Shown here one piece after another: positions 29,601-40,700 of a DNA stretch of 64,000 nucleotides (its first letter is position 1; each line of letters begins with the position of its first letter). Below the pieces are notes generated by a model. That model was not told the origin of the DNA and searched no databases. It saw only the letters and a program-made list of their open reading frames with translations. Both the position numbers and the translations under genes were made by a program. Source of the DNA: Molanna angustata (taxonomy: Eukaryota > Arthropoda > Insecta > Trichoptera > Molannidae); assembly GCA_963576475.1 (NCBI GenBank), contig OY754979.1, positions 30,758,078-30,822,077 of the forward strand, written 5' to 3'.

Positions 29601-32600
29601 AATAAAAATTCAAAAAGGTGTGCGACAAGGTGACACAATTTCGCCAAAGCTATTCACGCTAGCCCTAGAAGATGTCTTTAAAACTCTCAACTGGGATAAC
29701 AAAGGGGTGAAGATAGATGGCACATATTTGAGTCACCTAATATTCGCTGATGACGTAGTTGTTGTAGGTGAAAGCATTGATGAATAAAGTCAAATGATTA
29801 ATGAATTGCATGAAGCTTCTAGCATGATCGGTCTTAGTATGAACATAGCAAAAACGAAAATTATAAGTCCAGAAAACAAAATCATCACTGTTAACAATAA
29901 GAATCTCGAAATAGTGGATGAATACATATATCTTGGACACAAGATAAAACTGGGCAGAGAAAACCAAACAGCGGAACTGCCAAGAAGAATAGGAATGAGT
30001 CGGGCAGCTTTTAGCAAACTTAGACACATACTAAAAGATATGAATCATGTATACTGCCAGTGACTACATATGCATTGGAGACCATGGCCCTTACAAAAAA
30101 AAAATGTAGAAAAGCTCAAATGCACACAGCGATCCATGGAAAGATCCATGCTTGGTATAAGCCTAAGAGACAGAATAAGAAATGAGGAAATTAGGAAAAG
30201 GACCAGAGTAGCGGACGTGATGGATCGCGTAGCTACATTGAAATGGTAATGGGCGGGACATATTGCTAGACAGGAACCCGCAAGATGGACCCCTAAAATA
30301 TTGAGATGGAGACCTTGGGAGAGGAGTCGGAAGACCTCAAAAAAGATGGTCTGACGACATAGCCGCTGTGGGGGGTAGAAATTGGCTGCAAGCAGCAACC
30401 GATAGAAGGAAGTGGAAGAATATGGAAGAGGCCTATATCCAGCAGTGGAGGACAGAGGGCTGAAGAAGAAGAAGAAGATATAATTACCGTCATTAATTTT
30501 AAGTTTATTAAACATGAGGTTTAATCTTGCATATCTACTGCATTTTAAAATTAAACACGTAATTAAAATCGTACAGTAATTAAACTTATTTCTACTTCGT
30601 TTTATTTGTATCTATAAAATATATATTTTATTTCATGAAATCGATCCCTCTACAATAGTTTCCATATAGTTCTATCTTTGCCCTTTTCTTTCCAGTTTGT
30701 TCCCCCAGTTGTTATTGTATTTTCGATCCACCTTTTGTACGGCCTGCTATCATTCCTTTTGTCTTTAGGTCCCGTCCATATCGTGGTTAGTAAGGTCCAT
30801 CTATCATCTGCGAAACGCGATATGTGTCCAGCCCATTGCCACTTGAATTTTAAAACTTGTTTTGACGCGTCTGTTAATTTTGTCTGTTTGCTAATAGTTT
30901 CACAATTAATCTTATGTATCTTCCGCAGCTTTAACATGCTTCTTTCTATTGCTCGTTGACATGATCTTATTGCTTTTTTTGTATAGTTTGTAAAAGTACA
31001 ATTTTGGCACGCATAAAGCAAACTGGGATGAATACAGGTCTCCATTGCTGTTTTTTTTTATTTCTGAAATGATAGTCAATTCGATTCAGAAATAGTAGGT
31101 AAGTACCCTTTTAAGTTATAATATTTCATTGATTAAGGATCCCATCGAAAAACAATGCGATATATTTTTTGATATATTCTACAGAAAGCATTGAAGTATT
31201 CCTCTCTCGTTCTTACGTAGGCATTCAAAATCCTCTGTTTTCGTTCTAATTTTACTTTATTATTATTATTTTTTGACACTGAAAGGAATGTTTGCAACAA
31301 CTGCAAAGTAGCAGAATGCGCATGCCCATAACATAATATCAAGGAATGCACACACCTTAAGAAATTCTTGAGGGTTCATTAAGACATGTAACGTCACATT
31401 CACTCTGATTAACATTTAACCTATCGGCCAATCTATGCGTTTTGAATTTTCAGATCAATTGGGCCATAATTCTTGGATGCGATACTCTGTTGTGGATCCT
31501 TGTGGCAAGAGTTTTTGCTGGAGCAGCCTCAGGTGGTTCTATGACTGTTGTTTCGATCTACAACAGTGAAATAGCTGAACCAAGACTTCGATCTTCACTT
31601 GGTAGGTAGTTATCATACGCAACATCTTACAATTTCTCGTAAAAATAATAAAGACATATAGTCTGTCTTTATTTAATCAATAGGTCTTTTTATGACAAAT
31701 TTTAACACCTCAATAGAGTCGAAGCTGGAATATCATAGAAGAACCAAAAACTCGAGACACCTACAGAGTTAACGACCTGTCATCGGATGGTTCCCTATCA
31801 ATCCTATTTTTGAAAGTTTTATGCATATAAATCATGAAAATCTGTTCATTTGAAAATAAGCTGGACACATCGTCGCTATCTATGAAGTGTCGAAGAAACT
31901 TTGTTACGCCATCTATTGAGAAATTTTGTGATAAATTATTTGTAATGAATTGTAATCATTGTTTTTTTGTGGCATCAAACTGAATATTTGCAGTTTAATT
32001 TTCAGGTGGAATCATGGCCCTTTTATATGTAATGGGTATCTTTACTGCATTTGTTCTCGGTGCCTATGTTGAATACTATACCATAGCATTAATATATCTG
32101 TTAGTTTGTCTGCTTTGGTTTCCGGTTTGGTGGAGGATGCCAGAGTCTCCGCCTCATCTCATTTTACACGGAAAAGACAAGGTACATTTTAAAGTTGTAG
32201 CTACGAATTGAATTTTTCTTTTTCCAGTTCTATGTCAGGTCACAGTACATCTTCCTTTCTCCAGCGTCTCGAGACATCTCTTCTATGGTCTTTATCGCGT
32301 CCATTCTCGTAAATTTCGGAGCCATGAGATGTGCTTTCTGCTACTGATGCAGTAGTTCCTATTTGTCTCATTTTAGTTGATGACCCGAGTATGAATTTTG
32401 AATATTGTCAATAGCATTCTTTCAAATCCAGAGCTCAATTGAATTGCTGGTCATATTCCTACGTGGTATGTGTTTATTGAATGTATATGTCCTTGAAACA
32501 AAAACACGTAACTACATATATGTTCATATCTCCGCTTTGCCTTATTTTGAATTGATTGGTTCCCAAAGAAAAAGATACGATATCACAATGAAAATTTGTA

Positions 32601-35600
32601 ATACTATATTTGAGATATGAACAAGTTGAAACATGTAGGATAGATGAAATTGAAGCATCCATTTAAAAAGTATGTAAATCAAAGATAAAAAAGAAAATAC
32701 ACCTACCGAACATAATTTAAATAATATATTATGGTTTTAGAATGGACTTGAAGCTTTAGTGTGGTTGATGGGGAAAAAGGGAAACATTGCACAACCGACG
32801 TATAACCGTCTGAAATGTGAGCAAGCTGGAGCTATCAAAGCTGCAACGATCAAGGAGTTTTGTAAGTTTTTTTTTATTTAAAATTTCTAGAATTGGTTTC
32901 TCAATCACCGCATTGCATTGAATATTAATTTGTTTTCTTTTCAAATTAAAGCCCGTATTTTTTGGGAGTATACGAGGTAGCCTTATATACCCCCCCCCAA
33001 TCAAAACCCGATAGAATTCTCATTTAAAACGTTCTTTCGGGCCAGTCGCACTAATAAACATCATGTAACCGAACCCCAGCAGTTTTCATATCGTCCCACT
33101 ATTGGTACCTGTCACATATACCTACAGATTTGTCCAACCATAGTTTTCATGATTCATTTGATGTTTTGATAAAATAAACCATATTTGTATAAACCAATTC
33201 CATAACATGGATTTTAAACTTTTGATCAATAATCAGCAATAATAATAATAATAATTAAATGTTAGATTTGGTTTAAAAATGTTTGTTTATTTTAGTTTGC
33301 GATCCAGCCGCCAAGAGAGGAATGGTTTACACTGTTACCCTTATCAGTCTCCAGACCTTCACTGGAGTGTTTGCAATCAACAACTATGCCAGCAGTATCT
33401 TCAGTCGGGCTGGAGGTCTCACTCCAGCCACTGGAACTATAATATATGGAGTTTTTATGATCATTGGAGCCGTTATTCCACCACTCGTAGCTGATAAGGC
33501 TCCAAGAAAGGTATTGATGTTTGTTTTAAACTTTTTGCATAACTTACTACTTATTTTTTAAAGTTTGTAAATTATTTTTACTTTCATCTCCACATAAGGA
33601 AGCTGGAATCGACCCCTTTGCAGAATGATTAAATGAACAATAAGAGACGATGAAAGATTCACACTCATTGACTGTCGACGATTTCAGATTTTTTATATGA
33701 TAGGCCACATATATATATATATATATGCATCAGATCTTTGAAAAATATAAAACTCAATGATTTATAATTTGATAATAAGGGACTGTGTCTGTATCTATGA
33801 TAGAATCGTTTGAATATTTTATACATAAAACATGTTCTCACATTAGCATATTTAGATTAAACGTACAGACAGCAGGTTTATATTAGACATATTGATAGCA
33901 GATTTGGATTTAATTGTCCAGCCATTTTGGACCATGCATTGTCCAAAATTGACCTTAAAACAATTTTGGGAAAAGCTTTTTAAGGAAAATAACCATATTT
34001 GAATAATAAACTAGCTATAAACCACTTGTTTTTGAGTCACTTCGCGACATGTTTCGGAAGCGCTGTCCTTCCATCGACCTGCGTGTCGAGACTGCATAAC
34101 TTACTACTTCCATCGACAAAATATCCGCCAAATCATTTAATGTTTATTTCTTATTTGTCATTCCTTGAATTCCTAACAAAGCACACAAATGTTTTTAATA
34201 TGTAGACGCCATTCATTTAAATTAAATATGAGTTTTGTTTATCAATATAATAAAATCCTTTTCAGACTCTTTTGTGGTCATCAACTGGTTTGGTTGGCAT
34301 CTGCACTGGCATATTTGGGGGTTATCAATTGATGAATTCCCTGGATCTTCTTCCCCAGAATTGGTTCATTGCGTGGATCCCTGCTATAACACTATCTGCC
34401 TGTGTATTCTTTTACTATATTGGCCTGGGCTCTGTCACATACATCAGCATCAATGAATTGTTCAGTGACGAGGTTCGTTGGTTTGTTGGTATCACATTCA
34501 TTTAGAATTTCACTAAATTAACGAGATTTCATAACTTCTAAGGCTTTTTTTTATATCAATCTCTCGAGAATCATTTCGTAAATTTATGAGTACACACTGA
34601 ATATTTTGTATTAATAGTAACAACCGACACACTTCCTATTCTTACAGGTGTGGCTCCTCTTGATCTAGAAACACAACGACGAGCTTCAATATACAACCTG
34701 TATAGGGGTCGAAGCTCAATTTTGGGTGGAGTATCTCTCACACCCGTGAATTTACCCACCTTTCATGGAGTGATTGAAAACTTAACTCAAAATTCACTTC
34801 TAGACGCTTGGCAAAATCGCTGGTCGTCTTCTTCCGTGGGCAGACTGACATTCTTATTTCTTCCTGATGTGAGGACCCGTATTTCATCATCTTGGATTAT
34901 TCCTGATTATTGGACAACGCAATTCCTAACTGGACACGGCAGTTTCAAAAGTTACCTTTTTCGTTTTCACTTATCCGATTCCTCCTCATGTCAGCTTTGT
35001 GGTAACTCTGATCAGACTTCTGAGCATATCCTATGGGAATGCACTAACTTCTCCGTGTCAACATTCCGACGAGAACTCTACAGCGATGTTCGAGGGAATT
35101 CCTTTGGCCCCATTGGACATGCGGACCTTGTAGCCACGAAGAGCAACTTCAGAGCATTCAAGACTTTTTGTCAAAAATACGGTGAACTAATATCTTCACT
35201 TTCAGTGCACAACGGACCTACTGCTCCCTTATAATCTGCTCTCTTTGGCACTCTAAGTGCAGTGTCTGCAAGGTTTAAGAGTTCTCCGGACTCTTCTTAC
35301 GTTCTTATGTGTTCTTTCAGAGTTTTGCAAGGGGCCGTTTTTAGTCCCCATAAGCAGAACGGGTGGTGGTGGGGGAAGAACAGTAACAAAATTTCATGTT
35401 AAAATTAACCGAAATATAGTGACTATTGGTTTTGTGCAACCAGATGATTTGTACACACAGCCAAACAGTACAATTGTAAATAAATATACCTTTATTACTG
35501 ATAACAAAGGTTTGGCTAAAACGCAGGTGGCCAGTTCGGTTGTCATAATATTTTTTTCAGTTTATATGGCTTATTGCGCACATTTAAACTTTGTGTCATT

Positions 35601-36014
35601 TTCTGTAGAACCTTCAAGAATGATGTATTTATGTTTCTAGAATCGGGGTATTGGTGGAGCTTTTGTGGCCATTGCAATGTGGGCTACGTCCTTCTTGCTG
35701 CTTTTTGCCTTTGGGATATTCATTCAGGTAAAATTGCCAATAGACGTGAATTTGTACAAAAGAAAATTGAACCATAAACATCTTTTCTTTGATCAAATTA
35801 ATAAGTGGGTTTTCTTAAAAAAACTTTTTTTAAATTCCAGGCATTTGGAGACTACGTTGTTTTCTTTATATTCTCCAGTTTTGCTGCATTGGGAGTGATG
35901 TTCATTTATTACTTCATTCCAGAGACGCGCGGTAGATCTGTGCCAGAAATTCAGAGGATACTCAGGGAAAGAGCTTTGGGAAAAACAGCGGTGACTCCAG
36001 TAATATACATATAA
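26410..36014 (+). CDS. Tret1-like: Facilitated trehalose/sugar transporter Tret1-like (N-terminal exon missing)
   Basis: Eight exons (26410-26636, 31454-31601, 32006-32181, 32741-32861, 33296-33510, 34266-34472, 35641-35727, 35841-36014) join in phase to about 451 residues plus stop. Sugar-porter (MFS) signatures appear in order: GLIADAKGRK after TM2, VARVFAG in TM4, RMPESPPHL after TM6, LQTFTGVFAINNYA in TM7, DKAPRK after TM8 and PETRGRS after TM12. Family members run 470-500 residues, so about 30 N-terminal residues with the start of TM1 are on an exon not found here, probably left of the window. By homology it is a plasma-membrane facilitative transporter of trehalose or hexose; the substrate cannot be told from sequence. 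Introns are rich in retroelements. It converges on the PTPDC1-like gene. Confidence 0.9.
26790..27095 (+). pseudogene. LINE tail fragment in Tret1-like intron 1
   Basis: A degraded frame with FRLPICGTNYAQHSSIYRVC and DIDLFNSSHRRFK resembles the C-terminal tail of jockey-like ORF2 proteins ('Y--NS---R…DLF-SS---FK'). Weak call. Confidence 0.4.
27550..27735 (-). pseudogene. LINE tail fragment in Tret1-like intron 1
   Basis: On the minus strand the conceptual frame NVHAYPTRGCQDFRLPKTRL, then TQNSLYHKGLKMYNSLPPNIKE, is the C-terminal tail typical of jockey/CR1-type ORF2. Confidence 0.6.
27797..30480 (+). pseudogene. Non-LTR retrotransposon (endonuclease + RT), inactivated
   Basis: A 5'-truncated LINE in sense with the host gene. 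The APE endonuclease is visible as FVITGDFNAKIGE, NEIDYILTD and GSDHRLVGA. The RT is visible as NKAPGDDQTTSDMLK, ENYRPISLLSHLYKL, QAGFRKSFGTRDHI, FVDYQKAFDSVE, GVRQGDTISPKLFTL and the catalytic FADD in LIFADDVVVVGES. The tail includes MNIAKTKII and a W-WAGHIAR region. Stops and shifts (for example near 28042, 29155, 29565 and 29785) disable it. A SINE interrupts it at 28372-28607. The 3' end has a GAAGAA repeat. The domain order and short length fit an RTE-like clade; that placement is inference. Confidence 0.85.
28372..28607 (-). mobile_element. tRNA-derived SINE (family 2) inserted in LINE
   Basis: Minus strand: tRNA-like head with A box TGGCTCAGTTGG and B box GGTTCGATTCC in the context CCGGGTTCGATTCCCGG, an unrelated body, and a tail of AAATAAAATAAAAATAAAAT. 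The interrupted LINE frame resumes after it, and the motif AAGATTT occurs at both junctions, consistent with a short target-site duplication. Confidence 0.85.
30655..31055 (-). pseudogene. LINE 3' tail (converging on the previous LINE)
   Basis: 131 codons open on minus: TYGCQNCTFT-type start, CQRAIERSMLKLRKIHK, KFKWQWAGHISRFADDRWT and RPYKRWIENTI. This is the C-terminal region of RTE-like ORF2, related to but distinct from the tail of 27797-30480. Confidence 0.7.
31454..31601 (+). CDS. Tret1-like: Tret1-like exon b (TM3-TM4)
   Basis: Acceptor TTTTCAG, donor GTAGGT. Encodes INWAIILGCDTLLWILVARV and FAGAASGGSMTVVSIYNSEI; the conserved Arg-Gly of TM4 lies in VARVFAG. It ends one base into a Gly codon. 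Confidence 0.92.
32006..32181 (+). CDS. Tret1-like: Tret1-like exon c (TM5-TM6, PESP motif)
   Basis: Acceptor TTTTCAG, donor GTACAT. Encodes GIMALLYVMGIFTAFVLGAY through VWWRMPESPPHLILHGKDK. PESPPHL is the sugar-porter PESPR motif after TM6. Confidence 0.92.
32741..32861 (+). CDS. Tret1-like: Tret1-like exon d (central cytosolic loop)
   Basis: Acceptor GGTTTTAG, donor GTAAGT. Encodes NGLEALVWLMGKKGNIAQPT through AGAIKAATIKEF, matching the 'EALxWLRGK' loop between TM6 and TM7 in the family. Confidence 0.9.
33296..33510 (+). CDS. Tret1-like: Tret1-like exon e (TM7-TM8)
   Basis: Acceptor TTATTTTAG, donor GTATTG. Encodes FCDPAAKRGMVYTVTLISLQ through IPPLVADKAPRK. LQTFTGVFAINNYASSIF is the TM7 counterpart of the QQ-SG-N--Y substrate region; DKAPRK is the loop after TM8. 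Confidence 0.92.
34266..34472 (+). CDS. Tret1-like: Tret1-like exon f (TM9-TM10)
   Basis: Acceptor CTTTTCAG, donor GTTCGT (weak context). 69 codons, phase 0 at both ends: TLLWSSTGLVGICTGIFGGY through YISINELFSDE. The ELFSDE end is the short counterpart of the ELLP/E segment of sugar porters. Confidence 0.9.
34640..35400 (+). pseudogene. R1-like LINE C-terminal end in Tret1-like intron
   Basis: An open frame of 194 codons (34650-35234) with FLTGHGSFKSYLFRF and the zinc-knuckle-like CQLCGNSDQTSEHILWEC, the C-terminal CCHC region typical of R1-clade ORF2 proteins. The downstream 3' UTR has GCAAGGGGCCGTTTTTAGTC and AGAACGGGTGGTGGTGGGGG, which recurs on minus near 41790-41880 and 33590-33640. It lies in sense inside the intron between exons f and g; 5' truncated, no RT. 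Confidence 0.75.
35641..35727 (+). CDS. Tret1-like: Tret1-like exon g (TM11)
   Basis: Acceptor GTTTCTAG, donor GTAAAA. 29 codons: NRGIGGAFVAIAMWATSFLL LFAFGIFIQ, the NRG-start and hydrophobic TM11. Confidence 0.88.
35841..36014 (+). CDS. Tret1-like: Tret1-like last exon h (TM12, PETRGRS)
   Basis: Acceptor AAATTCCAG. Encodes AFGDYVVFFIFSSFAALGVM, then FIYYFIPETRGRSVPEIQ and a short C-tail ending VTPVIYI before TAA (36012-36014). PETRGRS is the family's terminal signature. Confidence 0.93.
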   Translation, partial: AFGDYVVFFIFSSFAALGVMFIYYFIPETRGRSVPEIQRILRERALGKTAVTPVIYI

Positions 36015-36660
36015 TGTGTTTGATTAAGATAGATTTAAGAATTAATTAAAACCGACTTTATGAAACGCATTTTTTTAACTGTGTTTAATTTTTTTTTGTC
36101 ACGGCGTGTTTTGTAATATAGGTAAGTCAAATCGATAGTTCAATGAAATACATTTTTCTTTTGAAATGATATATTAGTAATTATTTTCATTTTCCTCAAA
36201 CATATAACAGTACCTCTTTAATAACAGTGTTTTGCATTTCAAGGAATATTGTTTTTTTGTACGTTTGATAATATGCACAAAATTTACATTATTCAGTATT
36301 TACATAATATTTCCATTTACACAGTGGAAGATCATCTTAATTCAATGACGAATGTAATTAAATCATAGTTTCTTATAAATTTATTGTATACGAACTTAAT
36401 TTACTGCATACCCATTTTATCAAAGTTCATTTCCGAAGACGAATAAAAATGTTAATTGGCATTATTATTATTATTATTATTATTAAAATAAATTTCACAT
36501 TAAACTTATTCGTTTTATAATACACTAATGATGCCCTTTTGTCATTTTAATTTGATAATTTTATTTAAAAAAATTAAAAAACTTAAATTCTATTAGGATT
36601 GAACCCAATAATATATCTTTGCTTATAAAGTTTATATTCGTAGGTGCAATTTTATTGCTA
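36015..36660. other. Intergenic gap / Tret1-like 3' UTR
   Basis: AT-rich sequence between the converging genes. It includes an AATAAA on plus near 36441 that could end the Tret1-like transcript and an (ATT)n run near 36463-36485. No gene seen. Confidence 0.5.
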
Positions 36661-36665
36661 GCCTT

Positions 36666-36673
36666 ATTTTATT
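36666..36673 (-). terminator. Polyadenylation signal of PTPDC1-like gene
   Basis: The minus strand reads AATAAAAT here, about 365 bp after the TGA and only about 26 bp after the second in-frame stop (36699-36701). Confidence 0.5.
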
Positions 36674-36698
36674 TAGTAAATGAAGAATTTAATCGTCA

Positions 36699-37037
36699 CT
36701 ATAATGTATTTTTAAGCAAGTGTCTCTTTTTCGGGCAAATATTTTCTTCGTTCAACCGAATACATCTTATTTTCTTCGTGATCCTATTGTAACAAGGTCT
36801 CAGGATCGATCTGCCGCCCAAATAAGGAAACATGAACAGACCTCTGTAGTTGGTCTTGGCGAGTCTTGCGAAGATGCAGTCCTTGTTGTTTGCGCAGCGG
36901 ATCGGAACTTCCATGACGCTCTGAGTCCACTTTAGATTGTGGATCTCCACGCTGTACTTGCTGGATTGAAGTCTTCGGTCCTTCATGGAACTGGCAATCG
37001 TGGACTGAGTAGGAGAACGAAACGCGTGATATTTTCG
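36699..37037 (-). other. In-frame extension after PTPDC1-like stop (readthrough candidate)
   Basis: After the TGA at 37040-37038 (context GAC-TGA-CGA) the same frame stays open for 112 codons to a TAG at 36701-36699. Its translation is protein-like and basic (for example KYSVEIHNLKWTQSVMEVPI, GLFMFPYLGGRSILRPCYNR). The extension fills nearly all the 3' UTR up to the poly(A) signal. UGA followed by C is the leakiest stop context known in insects. A second frame is also open for 89 codons, so the signal could be compositional. It could be readthrough, a recent or erroneous stop, or just 3' UTR. Confidence 0.45.
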
Positions 37038-37706
37038 TCAGTCGAGGTGGCACTCGGCTACCGTCGATATACTGTTTCTATTCGCCAAACTTATTTCTAT
37101 AGAGGAGTTTGATGGGTTCAACGATTTATTCAAAGCGGATAGACTGTCGTTTGATTTCACAAGAATTTTGTCCGAGGAAGAAAAAGAATTTTTGACGGGA
37201 GAACCGAAATCAGATAAAATGACGTCGTTTAGAGAAAATGAACTTTTTAAAGAACTCGGAGCGGTTGATTTCTTAGTAGGAAACGAAACACTTTTACTCC
37301 TAGTTGATACGTTGGGTTTTGAAGAATGTTTTGTAGGAATGTTTGGTAAACTATTATGGGTTTTAGGACTCTTGGACGGTTGCACAATAATAAGTGAAGT
37401 TCTCTGGTGCGCCGGACAGGTTATCGTTGGAGAGTCGGCAAATTTCGGACAGCACTTGGTGCAGGTTCTAACATCCGCTCGAATGCAGGTGTGTAGTCTG
37501 GCTAAGAATGCGGTGAGACTGGCTACTGTCCCAGCGCGCATAGGACGAGCTCTGGATCTTGGCGGTTGAAGAACGCCTCTGACTCTTACTCCCTGTTGAC
37601 TGAGTGCACCGGCAAATCTTCTAAGCAATGCTGCTCTGGCTTCGCACGATATGATACGTAATCGAGAAACGAGTCGCATTAAGTACTCGACGAGGATCGC
37701 ATCTTC
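37038..37706 (-). CDS. PTPDC1: PTPDC1-like exon 11 (C-terminal tail)
   Basis: Acceptor TTGTTTTAG. Encodes EDAILVEYLMRLVSRLRIIS, then an Arg/Ser/Pro-rich low-complexity tail to …STVAECHLD and TGA. Residues 518-739. The first 40 residues look helical and conserved; the rest is probably disordered. Confidence 0.88.
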   Translation of the reverse strand, partial: EDAILVEYLMRLVSRLRIISCEARAALLRRFAGALSQQGVRVRGVLQPPRSRARPMRAGTVASLTAFLARLHTCIRADVRTCTKCCPKFADSPTITCPAHQRTSLIIVQPSKSPKTHNSLPNIPTKHSSKPNVSTRSKSVSFPTKKSTAPSSLKSSFSLNDVILSDFGSPVKNSFSSSDKILVKSNDSLSALNKSLNPSNSSIEISLANRNSISTVAECHLD

Positions 37707-40700
37707 CTAAAACAAGAAAATTTCCATACATAAAATCTAGAGAAAAAGATGAATAAAATGTCTTAATTAATACACATAATTAAAAATTTGTTACCAATTC
37801 TAGACGAAGAAGACATTCTTTCGGTTTCTCTCCCCATACAACGATCGTAGCCAAATCTTGCGCGTCCAGAACGGGCATTTTCAGACTTTCTAGCCATTCC
37901 ATTAGCAGCGCAGCTATTATTCTCAAATCTTCCTGCAATGTAAAAACATTATTTATGAAGTCCTTGTTTACTAAATATAACATTTATATTTGCTTCAGTG
38001 TTTCCAAAGTTCTTCTATTTGATCCCATTTTATTATCTGAAACTTAAAAAATATTAAGTACTCACTTCAGTGTTAATCCTTAAAAAAGCAGCTGCTCTCG
38101 AGTTTAAGTCAATTTGGAAATTTCTCATGTATCTTTGTCTTTCTTCTGAAAGCGAGGAATGGTCCATCAACAACGCCTGTAATGAAACAAGACATAATTG
38201 CGTTGCACATTTCTTTATAATCACAAGTAAATTAATTTTTTATTTTTATTTATTTAACCTTTTTAAACAACTGGCTATTTTTATTTATTTAACTAATTTT
38301 TATTTATTTAACCTTTTTAAACACACTGGCGGGCTTATTGCAGAATTTCTTTTAACTATATTTTGAAAAGAAAATTAATTTTAAAATCAAAATCAATCTA
38401 ATCATTTTAAATTACCTCAGCGACTTGAGATGGCGTGGCTCCTGGTCTATCTTCCGGAGATGGTACTTCTGAAGACGAATATTCAAAATTAAGCTCCGTT
38501 TCAATGTGGGTTTGGCTTCCACGGGGAGAATTTGGAGAAGATACTGGTGTTTTTGTTCCTGTGTCACCTGGGTTCTCATCTTTATCCAGAGCATTTACTA
38601 TAAAATTGTGAACATTATTAGAATCCAGAATGAAAACAGAAAAAGGATTCGAAAGAAAGATTCAGATTAAAATTTGTCGCAGAATCTGTTATAAGTAAAA
38701 TGTAATAGAAAAATATTTAAGCGATAGTTACATAGCAGCAAAAATGAATTATTTGAATATAAAAAAACATGAAGGTCAAAAAGCATGGAAGATGACTTTT
38801 TATGCGCTTTCATACTGTTGTGGATTAAATGCGACGATTATATTGCATCAAAACATTTATAAAATCCAATAATCCTATAGACATATTCTTTTTCTCGTAA
38901 CATATCGCAATATAGGGAATAAAACTTTAGAATGGAAAGATCTTGTTATGAAAACTACACATCCTTCCTATTAAATCAAAAATCGTTTGGAAATACTTGC
39001 CTCTGAATTTGAGTTCCACTCAGATTTGATGATAATTTTGTACAACTATATAGTCATGCATTCGGAGAGGACAAGACAAAAACAGATGGAAGCAGATGGA
39101 AGATACTTAATTCAACAGTGAAAAGAAGAAGGCTAAGGAAGAAATTTAATAATCATATTAAATTATATACTTATGTACCTGTACCTTCTTTCAAAACTCG
39201 TTCCGTTTCGTTCATTTCCTTCTCATCGCTTGGATCCAACACTTCAGTACAATTGCATTTAATGTCTTCTTGGCAGCTGTTTCTGTTTCTCCTAGCTCTG
39301 ACGACCAGGAAATATGCTGTAGGACAAGTGTTGCTAGTGTAAGCTTGACCACCCCCAGGATCCTCACAGCCACAGGCTCTGAGAAGACGTTCGCCCAAAA
39401 AGTAAATAATCTAAAAACAGGGAAAATCATATCGTGATTATGTCAATGTTTTTTATTTGTTTTTGGTCTTTCAGCTATATCGAAATATGATTGTTTAAAT
39501 TAATTTGAAGGGATGTGGGTAATAACATGGTAACCCACACGACCATCGGTTCGATTCACGCCATTTGTCCTGTGCGTTACCAAGTGGTGAGAATTATATG
39601 AGCCAAATGCGACATATTTTAGTAAAACATAAGTTAATGAAAAATTCCGGTACAAAATAATTTTGTTTCTTCCACTTCACATATATGTATAATGGTTAGA
39701 ACGTTTTTGGACTGTACTAGTCTATACTCAATAACACCCAAAATGTGACTGAATTGATAGTGTGCTGTCATCTTCCATTGATGAGTGTGAACGGGTTGAG
39801 TATGGTTGGGGTCACCTATATTAGTAGCGTGCGGTGTATGTCTGGGTTTCGTTTTTTTTTTTTTAATAACATTAAGAATTGATGAATTTATTGGAGGAAT
39901 CTGAATATTGATTAAATTGGGTAATTTTTTCTTTTGTAAATTTCCATGGCTTCTTTTCAATCTGGAATACATACTTCGACATATTATTTTATATTGAATT
40001 TGTGCCCGATATTTCTGGAGTGTTCTTCTATTTCCGAGTTCAAGGTGATGTTCTCGATTGGTTTTTCTACTTTGTCTTTTTTTTTCTCTGTCTATTTTAG
40101 TGCTCCCTGTGGTGGTAAAATTGAATATATATTTTTGAATAACAATCAGTGTACGATATATGTCTCCGATTGTAGGTTATCATGTAATCCACATTATCCA
40201 TAGCCCTTCATTCAATATTGACAATGATGATATGACTGAATTACCTTTGGCAAATATCTAAAGGCTCTCTCTTCCATTCCGTGAAGTATGGCTTTTTGCC
40301 TATGGAGATGCTGTAGCAGCCCAAATTCCTGCTGTTTGTTTCTTTCCTTCAAGGGTTCTCTAAAAAAACATCAAGGGTTATTTGAAAACAAATAGCACAG
40401 CAAGCGTTATAAAGAAAAAACACATCAATGATTCTTTAGAAAAAACAATACATTAAGGGCTAGAATAAAACGGGTGACAGGAAAATTATTCGAAAAACAA
40501 TTATTCGAATGCTCAATTGTACGAAAATCAATTTTACGAATGGCAATTATTCGAATCACATTTTTTCGAAAAACAATTTTCCGAACACACAATTATCAGA
40601 ATTTACAATTGTTCGAATTTTTATGACGTCATGTTGGTAGTATTGCGAAAGGAATAAACCATAGATTTTTATTATAATATACTAGATGTCGTAGTTAGCA

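Noticed and set aside
36720..36935. Plus-strand frame in the PTPDC1-like 3' region
   Set aside because: Antisense to the candidate readthrough extension; no features of its own.
37168..37569. 133-codon plus-strand frame opposite PTPDC1-like exon 11
   Set aside because: Antisense shadow of a verified coding exon, with no domain.
39515..39600. A tRNA-like stretch with GGTTCGATTCACG
   Set aside because: B-box-like only; no convincing A box, acceptor stem or second copy in the window.
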